Shown here: positions 55,966 to 64,000 of the stretch, in pieces
Layout: every line of letters starts with the position of its first letter
How positions within the stretch are numbered: the stretch's first letter is position 1
Source: Kappaphycus alvarezii
Lineage: Eukaryota > Rhodophyta > Florideophyceae > Gigartinales > Solieriaceae
Length of the DNA: 64,000 bases
NCBI GenBank assembly: GCA_002205965.3
Contig: NADL03000146.1
Span: 124,001 to 188,000, forward strand
Reading direction: 5' to 3'
Program-made: the position numbers and the translations under genes
Notes under the pieces: model-generated
What the model was told of the DNA's origin: nothing
Database searches by the model: none
Seen by the model: the letters and a program-made list of their open reading frames with translations, nothing else

Positions 55966-57451
55966 TTGCAAACTGCGTTTTAAACACCCGTCATTCAAAT
56001 GTGCACATCTTTGTCAGAGGAGTGTCGTCTAAATATATCGATACCATTCACGTGATATCACATTTCAAAAGGTGAATTCATCGAAACTGAGGGGTTAAAA
56101 TACCTCTATTTGAAATCCACTGCAACATCTCACCTCCTACCCACTCTCTTGCCGAATTTGGTCCCTGAAGGAAAGTTTGAGAGAAGCTCTAGGTCTCGTG
56201 ACGTTTGTTTTTCTCTGTTTCCGCTTTCAACTGAGCACCAATTAACGTCTGTTGACAATCAGTCGCCGGTATTCTCGCACTTCACGTGTATGGTTAGCAT
56301 GCTGCTTGTTTTGAAGATATCGTAAAATGATGTTGAGACATACAGTACGCATCTGTTACTGCTGGCGGGTACGTTTGAACGTTCTACCCGCTCACGGATC
56401 AGTGACTAGCTGGGTTGAGGAACAGTTCGAGATAGCTGCGACCTGAAATGTATTTGCGCTGACCTGGGGAGAAGCCGATGCGCAAGGCTGCTATGACAAC
56501 GCGATAAAGATGCTAGTTGCCCTCCAGCCCAATATATGCTAATCTAATCGAGTCTGTATGATGCCACTTACTACATAATAGTTCTACGTGAGGAGGGAAG
56601 GTTAACATCTTGAAATTTGATGTCACTCATTCACCGTGTGTAGTTTTGATGTCTCTGTTGGCATGACCTCAGTCATGTTGCCTCGTCATTGCCTCCATCG
56701 TTTTCCACTCGAGATCCTTGCGAGGCAACTAATTGTGGCCTTAATCTGTCCAATACAATTCCTTTATGGCACATCAATGTTGTCTCTTGGTATTATACCG
56801 TTTCAGTATTCTGCTTGCATGGGTTGCAAGCGCGTCAAGTTCTTACCAGATGCATTTCCGATTAGTTCCTCTCTCATCCCCCTTCGCATGTTAGTTTCTC
56901 TGTAATCCCCCTCAGCATGTTCTCCCACATGCTTTTTCCAATTTCCGTAAAGATTACACACACACTTTCAGTACAGTATTCTGTCCACAGTTTGCCCGCC
57001 TTTTGTAGCCTTGCTGGAATGATTTTAGAGTCAGCACTACTTGTTCTCCTACCGCATCCCACTCCTACGCATACAGAGAGCACTACAATAAAGTCAAGTT
57101 GCCTGATGTAATTCTTGCGACTAGCAAAGACTCACTCCAGGCGACGTGATGGTATTTATCGAATCAGTCGTCGCCTTTCTCGGCAACGGCGGGAAGTACG
57201 TGCATGAAAGTCTTTGTAAAACAATAGAAAGAAAGAAAACAGAAACTACCTTGGCAAATCCACTCAGACGTGTGTGCTGAGTCCTTTTGCACAAATGTGA
57301 AGAAGGCAGAAGTTACTTTTTTCTTGTGTATACTTGATATCGGATGCGCCTGTGTTTTATACTGTTTGGAAAAGGTAGGATATAAATGAATGATATGGGG
57401 AAATAGAAACGGTAAACAGTAAAATAGCCGTTCACCAATAAATTTGGAACG
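55966..57451. other. No gene seen
   Basis: About 1.5 kb of AT-rich sequence with short unconvincing frames. It may include the 3' LTR of Copia element B, whose coding end is at 57452. Confidence 0.5.
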
Positions 57452-58120
57452 TTACCAAATTCCACAGTATGCAGCCTTGTCAAGGTCTATCAGTGACTTG
57501 TCATCCAACATTCCACCTGAGCTCGAGAAGCATAGAAATTGCTGAAACAGTTTCCTGTGGGTGACGGCAGGAAGAGACTTTGTTAAGAGACCTGCAAACT
57601 GTTTTCCTGAGGGAACATAGATGATATCCATGAGTTGTTCTTGGTACATCTCTCTTATAAAATGAAAACGTATGTCAAGATAGTTGGTCTTTGCGTGGTA
57701 TCCAGTAGCATTTTTAAGCCATTCGATGCAGCTTTGATTATCTTTAAGAGCTTCATATAGAATTGATATCGTAATACTTCTTGGTTGACATTTTTCAAGT
57801 ACAATGTCGTTTTCAAGGCTTCAGCAGCGGCAATAAATTCTGACTCGGTTGTACTTAGAGTCATGTTCTTAGCCTTGGAAGAGTTCCATGCAACAATATA
57901 TCCATTCCAGAAAACGAAGTATCCAATGGTACTTTTTCGGGTCGTGAGATTGTCAGCAAAAGAAACATAGCTCCAAACCGCTACTTCAGATACATGATCT
58001 GTTGACTTGTTCTTGAAAATGTACGAGATTTCTACACTTGTATCTTTTAGATACCTCAGTATCCCTTTCATATATATTAACTTGTTGTTGCAGTGCAATG
58101 CGCGGTGCACAGTTCTTCTC
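57452..58120 (-). pseudogene. Copia B RNase H and C-terminus
   Basis: LIYMKGILRYLKDTSVEISY, then VSFADNLTTRKSTIGYFVFW (usual 'yaDWA-----RrSTsGy-f'), KAKNMTLSTTESEFIAAAEA (catalytic Glu block) and, in the next frame, IIYVPSGKQFAGLLTKSLP ('--T--q-ADilTKpL'). The AD-type Asp of the last block is replaced (QFAGLLTK for ADILTK), so one catalytic residue is lost. One frameshift lies near 57650. Confidence 0.88.
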
Positions 58121-58424
58121 GTCTAGGAACGGAACATCTTCAGACAATGGGAAATCCAACACATACACAAGAAGACCCACAGGGTGGTCGCTGTCCCTCT
58201 TTCTCTTTAAGCACCCTGCGATGCAGAAGCACAGATCGCCAACGGCGAGGAGAAATGGGGTTGGAAGAGCGAGGGTAATTCCTTGGGCGGCTGGACGGTA
58301 TACTTGTCCTCCGGGTTGTAAGGCCGGACCGTGGTTCGCGAATGCTAGAAACTTGGTATGGGTCAATTCCAGAGAACAGTAGACACCAGGGGTGTAATAC
58401 AAGACAAAAAAGATGTAGTATTGG

Positions 58425-58471
58425 GTCAGCTGTGCTGATTATCTCCTTTGGAGATAATCAGCACAGCTGAC
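58425..58471. repeat. Perfect 22-bp hairpin, 3-nt loop
   Basis: GTCAGCTGTGCTGATTATCT-CC, loop TTT, then the exact reverse complement. It lies about 30 bp downstream (minus strand) of the candidate primer-binding site. Confidence 0.9.
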
Positions 58472-58501
58472 AACCTTGAAGTTCCTATTTGTATATAGAC
58501 G

Positions 58502-58519
58502 CCGGAGTCCGGGGCGCCA
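58502..58519 (-). promoter_or_regulatory. Primer-binding site candidate
   Basis: The minus strand reads TGGCGCCCCGGACTCCGG two bases after a CA-ending LTR-like sequence. TGGCGCC is a common tRNA-primer match in LTR retroelements. Confidence 0.55.
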
Positions 58520-59099
58520 AGTGTGAGTGAATATCACAAATAAATAACAAAAGGGGTAATATAATATTGGATAGGGGGGGAATAGAAAGGGGGACCCGGG
58601 CGGATAAACGTGGCTATAGCCAAAGTTTCCGTTGGCAAGGTTGCTGCAAAGGCGGAAGTTGGGAGTCAAGTTCAGAGCCAACACCGGGGAGGCTGTTTAA
58701 TCTGGGGCCCTAGTGGCCAGGTAGGTATAAATACTAGTTAACTAGGTTAGGGTTATCTGGACGGCGGGGTGAGTGAGGTTAGGGTCAGCCAAGTTAGGGA
58801 GATCCAAGTTAGAGATAAGTAAAGTCGACACTTGGCCCAGTAGGTGCCTTTCACTTGCGAAAATATCAGGCCCCATTTGGGGGCCGAGTGGTCCAGATTG
58901 CAAGCCCTCAAGCCCCATCGGGTGAGGATACAGTACCAAAAATAATAGTGGGCGACAAAAGAAAATTGCCCTTACTGAACATACTGTACAGTACAGTGCA
59001 TGCTGGTTAGCAGTGAATCAGATCAAAAAAGATCACCAAAATTAGCTCTGCCGATGGCAGTACAGTATGTGTGCCAATTGCACTACAGTTGTGGTTTGT

Positions 59100-60053
59100 C
59101 AAATATCTTGATAAGAGATTGACAGCATAGCCATATGTCATACCTTACACACCTGGACAGATAGAGCAGTTTTCCCAAAAGTTTCCTGTACTTGTCAATG
59201 AAAACAGTATTTGGTACATCTGCAAGAGGAGGTACGGTAAATTAAGACTAGGTGGTAGTGGTGTGTTTAGATTTGCAGCCTCATTCATTTCAAATTCTTC
59301 AATTATATTTTCCTCGCTTTTCTTGGTAGAGAGATGAATTCCAGACTTGTCTTGACGAATTTGAATACCCAATGCTTCAGGGGGAAATCCTAAGTCATGG
59401 ATTTAAAACTTCTTTTTCACACACTGAACAAAGGTTTTGTATTTCTCAGGTACTGTACAGAAAATTAGATCATTAACGTGGAAGAATATTAGCTCGATCA
59501 AGTTTTTCGTTTGTCTATAGTATAGATAGGCATCTGCAACAGAGCGTAAGAAGCCAAGGATGTGTAAAAACGTTTACACTGTCTTATGTTAAAGTCTTGG
59601 AGCTCTTGCAGTTCCATAAAGTGCTCTATTCAGCTTCCAGCAATATCCATCTCATATTTCGACGCCATCAGGAGGAGAAACATATACGGCAGGGTCGTTG
59701 ATGGCATTCAGGAATGCGGATACAAAGTCAATCGAATAGAGGGAAAACCCAGATGTGGCCATTGACGCACAATAAGAAATGACGAGACGTAGAGTATCCA
59801 AATGCGTATTAGGAGCAAAAATATCTCCAAAGTTCGTTTTGAACTCAAAACCTCTTACAAAAAGTCGAGATTTGTAACCTTTCAGAGTTGCTATTCTCTC
59901 GGAATTTCTTGGTAAGCACGAATCGAGTAGAGACAACTTGATGTTCTGCCGGTATCTTGACAACATCACAAGCCTTGGAGTTTTGCAATCCTTTGAGCTC
60001 GAGGTCGAAAGCAGCCAGCCATTTCTTTGAATCATGCCTCTTAGATGCACCAA
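59100..60053 (-). pseudogene. Copia B reverse transcriptase
   Basis: KSRLFVRGFEFKTNFGDIFA and LYSIDFVSAFLNAINDPAVY (about 59660-59860) are typical Copia RT. After a break, FFHVNDLIFCTVPEKYKTF (about 59435-59490) sits where YVDD should be, with the first Asp changed to Asn. Then LGIQIRQDKSGIHLS (about 59330-59372) and GKLLYLSRCVRYDI-type sequence (near 59120-59165). Frame changes and the lost Asp make it inactive. Confidence 0.9.
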
Positions 60054-60113
60054 AGATATTCAAAGGTAGGGTTTCAATCTTGGAAAGAAACACCTTATTC
60101 GCGTCTGAATTCT

Positions 60114-61000
60114 TCACAAGCGCTTCTGAGAAACTGTTTTCGTCCGCTTCTTCAGTAGTAATAACGCTTTATTCTTTGATGATGAAATACCTACATGTTT
60201 CTTCTGGAAAAACAGGAAATTCCTTGGGATTAAAGGAAGAAGTCGAAGTGCCATGATAATGTCAGACGATTCAAAGTCGAGAACAAGGAGCTCAGGAGAG
60301 TTGGTGCTGTACCAAAGCATAATACCAGGCTTGGTTGTGTTATCGAGCTTGCCACGTTTCTCCTTCTGAATGTAGATATTGACTCTACAACCAAAAGGCA
60401 ACAGCCTTTCGTAGTTCTCAGACAGCCTGTTCCGAGCGAAGAAAGGTGTTGATGGTCTAGATAGGAGTGGGGTGACAGGTTGTAAAGGCAGTTGCCTTGT
60501 ATTAAAGCGAAAGAACAAAACATGGTGGGAAGCGTAGATTCCAACAGCATAGGTCGCACCTTTTCCAATAGTATGCGGTTTGGACCTTCAGCCAAGCACA
60601 TTTCTTCAGGTGTTGCAATGGATGAAAATTCTTGACGTATATCATTCGACAAGCAAAGATATTGGAATGTATTGCTTACATATTCAGAGTCTTGATCAGA
60701 ACGAATAGTGGAAATGGTAATTGATCCATCTTCCAACAGTTCAGAAAATCCGCGATATATATCGGATTTCTTGCGAAGCAGTACAATGCGACTGTACCTT
60801 GAAGAATGCTCAACAAAAAATGCAAAATACTTGAATCCGTCGACTGATATAATTAGAATCTCACATATGTCAAAGTGCAAAAGCTCATATAGATGTCGAT
60901 GTTGTTTCTTGAACTTCCTTCGGGGAACATTTTGAGTAGTTTTAGTTGCGTTACAAACGTCACATGGATACTTGACCCCAACATCAGTCTTTATTTCAGG
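60114..61000 (-). pseudogene. Copia B integrase
   Basis: LHFDICEILIISVDGFKYFA (about 60830-60885) holds the first catalytic Asp, ISTIRSDQDSEYVSNTFQYL (about 60655-60710) the second, and EEMCLAEGPNRILLEKVRPM (about 60555-60610) the Glu. The C-terminal part in another frame (LLPFGCRVNIYIQKEKRGKL, 60330-60400) is the usual 'pFGc-------kl' block. One frameshift near 60510 lies between the core and the C-terminus. A second break near 60960 separates the zinc-binding cysteines (CDVCNATK-type). Confidence 0.9.
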
Positions 61001-61009
61001 TGCTTGATT

Positions 61010-61470
61010 TTGTCATAGGACCGGTGTCCTAGTGAAGGGTGAATGTCTTGATAGTCTTGAGTAGAACTAGAATGACTTTCCGTAGACAATTCACACCGAT
61101 TTGAAACAAGCTTCAAGATCATTAGATGTGAAGAGATCATGAGATGTCCAAGAATACTTGATCTTAGTTTGAGGCTTCGAATGCCGTTAGCGAAAGAATA
61201 TCGAACCTCTTCGCCTTCAAGCTTAATTAATGAGACAAGTTTTGCAGTAAGCTCAGGGACGAAAAAGACGTTGTCAATAGTAATAATGGTTTCCGTTGTC
61301 TCAAGGCGAACTGTTCCGATTCCTGTAATGGCAAGATTCCCAGCGGCACATTCAAGAAAGCTGGAGTGCGGCCTGATACTTACAACAAAAATCTTTGGGT
61401 TACAGAAGAAATGATCAGTTGCTCCATAGTCAGCGAAAAACTGATCGTAGAGACCTTGTAGACCTTGATT
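61010..61470 (-). pseudogene. Copia B protease and GAG-pre-integrase
   Basis: DYGATDHFFCNPKIFV (about 61375-61425) is the Copia protease active site (DSGAT-H) with Ser changed to Tyr. VRLETTETIITIDNVFFVPE and LTAKLVSLIKLEGEEVRY (about 61205-61310) follow in an open frame. DIHPSLGHRSYDKIKHLK (near 61005-61055) fits the pre-integrase module. Frame changes occur near 61130 and 61440. Confidence 0.8.
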
Positions 61471-61527
61471 TGCAACAACAGGTGTATGAACCTGAATATT
61501 GGGCTTCTCTGATTCTTTTGAGCCTTT

Positions 61528-61864
61528 TTACTTCTTCGACTGAGGGTTAATGTAGCAATATTCGGAAGTGTGCCCAGACTTCTTGCAAAAATCACAATGG
61601 TAGGTATTCTTCTTCTTTTGAAACTTGGAAGTCACATCGACTTTTTGTGACTTATTACGTTTCCCATACTTCATTTTAAACGAAGGAGAATTAACAGTAT
61701 TCATATGGTTACACTTCATTGCCTTACCATTTAAAACCCAGCGACAAGTCACTGCTTGCCCTTGGAAAATTTCCTGGCCACTCTTATTCTTGATGCCAGA
61801 TAATTATTATTGTAGCACTGTCGTCTCTCGAAAAACACCAGTTCCCAAAACTGGTGCCCAATAA
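61528..61864 (-). pseudogene. Copia B gag C-terminal part with intact zinc knuckle
   Basis: The minus strand reads a Lys-rich linker (KKNTYH) and CDFCKKSGHTSEYC, a complete CX2CX4HX4C knuckle for binding the element RNA, ending at a stop after INPQSKK. Upstream gag sequence is lost in stops beyond about 61760. Confidence 0.85.
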
Positions 61865-64000
61865 AGATATCGAGGAGCAGTACAGTTTGAAATGCCCGTG
61901 CAGTTACAACGCTAAAGCTGCAGATGTTCCCATTCTGGGATTTGTGGGAGGGATAAGGTGCTACAGACGGCGGGCTATAGGACCAGTCCTTTACTTGTCG
62001 GCTAGCTGAGTCCTAACGTCGCAGATAGCTCCAAATTCAACTAAAACGGATTAACTCACTCTACTTTATTTACAGCAAATAGTTTCTATGGTGTCCACTG
62101 CAGTCTGACCATAGGGCTACGAACTAACCGGACACGAGGAGGCACCTTTGGAGAAAGGCACATTGGAGACGTACGGAAATGTTCGGGGGGTTTGATGCAA
62201 AGGCACGCCGCAGCAGCCGCCATGTCCAATGCGGCCTGCTTGATGGCTGGCCTGAAGGTAGCTTTTTAGGGACCGTAGTTACTTCCCCATTACTGTGTCG
62301 GTATACTCTTTTTGAGTTAATTGTGGCTGTCTGGAAAACCATGGGATAGATCGGATATATCTTCCAAGAGTCAAACACCCAAACATTTCCCTCCTTTGGA
62401 GAGAGTGCACGTTGCTGCTTCTCTGGTAATCAATATAAGACCATCACCAATACATGAAATCTGAGGAAGGTAGTGTGATTAGCTCTTCAAATTCTGATGA
62501 AGCCTTTTCTGAAGGCATTGACATTTCCAATATCATACATATACTATATGACGCTGAGGGTGCGTGGAATCACTTAGTTGAATACTCGCCGACACTCACC
62601 ACATTACCTATCAGCACCGACCATAATGCGTTGAATATGATCGCGAAATAGAAAATTGTTCTGCAGTTTACGTTGGAGTCAGGTGTCTGATGAATGACCG
62701 TTGAAGAATTCACAATATGGACATTACATGTGAATCTATGGAATATTCAAACCTTCACGTTGTCTCTGTACTGCACATATTTTGGCGCGGGTTTCAGTGG
62801 ATGCACGCACTGTTGGTTGTTCTGAGAATAAATACGTCCCAGCCCAAAACTTACATGTGAGCATAATTCTAACCTCCATCGCCTTTTATCTGTGTTCCTT
62901 TCATGCCACCGCGTTCCTTTCATGCAATTGGATACACAACAAAACATCGTTCTCTGAAAACCCGAGATATATTGCACCTATGAAGTGCTCCCAAGCTCTG
63001 GACGGGAAGTGCAGAATGTCCAGTTCGTCTTAGCAGAAACACTGGAAAGGAGTGGGACTCGGAAAAGAGTCATACTCTCTAATACACAGACCTGTCCCCC
63101 CTAGTCTTCGGAAAGTAGCTGTCCTGCATCCCTAATCAGTAAAGCACCCCAATTTTTCCCCCAAACTGAAAAAACACTTGTGATCTCGTGAACTAGACGA
63201 ACAACTCGACTAATGTACCTCTCTTTTCGGAAGATACGACTTTACAATATTTTGGAATTCGAGAAGCTGGTGATCTTTCTCCTCTGAGTAATTCCCTCCT
63301 TGCCCTTGCATTTCCTCAGATTAACATAGATTGCAAAATTATATCTAGACAGAAATAGTTGACACACATGCGCATTAAATTATTGACATACTCCAGTTCA
63401 TAAGTATAGTCTTCGAATAAAGAATATTTTCCACCCCTAGTCGCGGCGAATTTGAACCATTCAGGGCTGATCGCTGGTCGAAAGTTAGGAGTACTAGGAG
63501 ATTTTATCCATTGATCCAATGATTGAAATGAAGCACTTCAAGGCATGCTAGGGCTGCACTAGCGGTTTCCAGTTATGTTGACCATCGGTACACTTGCTTT
63601 ACTTGTCACAGATAGAATTTTCCATGAGTTTTCTAAGTTGATGGTCTTAATTCGGGGGTAACTTTACGTTTTTAGCAGACTGCAAAAATAAATCCAAATC
63701 TTTTATGTGAATCGTTTCCGAATATAGAAAATACAAGGACAGCGGGGCATTTGGCGTAAAAGTACATTTTTGATTGAAAATGCTGCTCAATGGTAACTGT
63801 AGAAAAAGCCTAGGAGTCTGATACACCCGAAATTTCAAATTTAGATAAATATTGTTTGTTTCTCGAAAACTCAAGTTATCTCTGGTCTTATGAATTGTCA
63901 TTAATTCTCGAAAAGGACCATTTTGCGAACTTCTCTTTTCCTTACTGCTATAAAGGCCAGGTTTTTTACTCAGAGAGACCAAATTGTTGTCATTTGCTGA
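61865..64000. other. No recognised gene
   Basis: AT-rich. Short frames exist (plus 62454-62651 from an ATG, 65 codons, acidic; minus 63647-63982, 111 codons, basic, and 63316-63519), but none has a recognised family. The 5' end of Copia B, if kept at all, would lie in the first few hundred bases. Confidence 0.4.

Larger units (their letters stand above)
58120..59060 (-). mobile_element. Nested insertion with LTR end and primer-binding site
   Basis: Copia B coding sequence stops after TNHNCSAIGTH near 59065 and resumes with HRALHCNNKLIY near 58110. The DNA between has no Copia similarity. In minus-strand sense it shows an LTR-like end (CACTCACA) at 58522, then CT and TGGCGCCCCGGACTCCGG (58502-58519), a good primer-binding site, then the hairpin at 58425 and an open stretch of about 100 codons (PGGQVYRPAAQGITLA). 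This looks like the 5' end of a different LTR retroelement, or a short non-autonomous one. ACTGT on both sides may be a target duplication. Confidence 0.55.
57452..61864 (-). mobile_element. Ty1/Copia element B, decayed, with nested insertion
   Basis: Minus-strand order: zinc-knuckle gag end, protease, GAG-pre-integrase, integrase, RT, RNase H. Integrase before RT is diagnostic of Ty1/Copia. The 5' gag half is missing beyond 61864. Between RT and RNase H about 0.95 kb of foreign DNA (58120-59060) is inserted. LTRs were not identified. Confidence 0.9.

Noticed and set aside
1..64000. tRNA or rRNA genes
   Set aside because: No convincing tRNA cloverleaf motif (such as a paired GGTTCGAATCC arm) or rRNA sequence was noticed by eye; a covariance-model scan would decide.

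Overview
The window is eukaryotic nuclear DNA, most probably from a florideophyte red alga with a Chondrus-like genome. Two observations point there. A nuclear gene for a bacterial-type (plastid) RNA polymerase sigma factor sits among ordinary eukaryotic genes (an E(z)/PRC2 methyltransferase, UPF3, diphthine synthase, a TTI1-like HEAT protein, a bZIP factor). Introns are few and short, and genes form compact islands between large blocks of decayed transposable elements. The species is inferred, not proven.

Layout: 1-6409 holds a minus-strand Ty3/Gypsy element (gag-PR-RT-RH-IN, cut by the window edge) joined directly to the 5' half of a Ty1/Copia element. 7050-8530 is a large fold-back element whose right arm carries a clean 410-bp insertion. 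8680-12851 is a small gene island: a possible LON-domain gene (+) facing an E(z)-type SET methyltransferase (-). 13.2-20 kb holds a pair of end-conserved repeats, a piggyBac-like transposase remnant and a Tc1/mariner element with both ends visible. 20.4-29.1 kb holds Gypsy element 2, a LINE-like reverse transcriptase and two PIF/Harbinger-like transposases in opposite orientation. 30160-36854 is Gypsy element 3 with both LTRs. 37.2-40 kb holds LINE remnants with a duplicated 3' end.

42.8-55.1 kb is the main gene island. Six genes alternate strictly in strand: bZIP (+), DPH5 (-), UPF3 (+), sigma factor (-), TTI1 (+), histidine phosphatase (-). They cover transcription, translation-factor modification, mRNA surveillance, plastid transcription and PIKK assembly, with no shared pathway. 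The divergent sigma/TTI1 promoter region is full of GTACAGTAC-type palindromes, which recur through the non-coding parts of the window.

57.4-61.9 kb is a second Copia element (-) broken by a foreign insertion that carries an LTR end, a primer-binding site and a perfect hairpin. 61.9-64 kb has no recognisable gene.

Nearly every conserved gene here, host or transposon, has to be read in more than one frame. For transposons this is decay. For single-copy host genes it is more easily explained by uncorrected indel errors in the assembly. Host gene models are therefore given as spans rather than exact reading frames.
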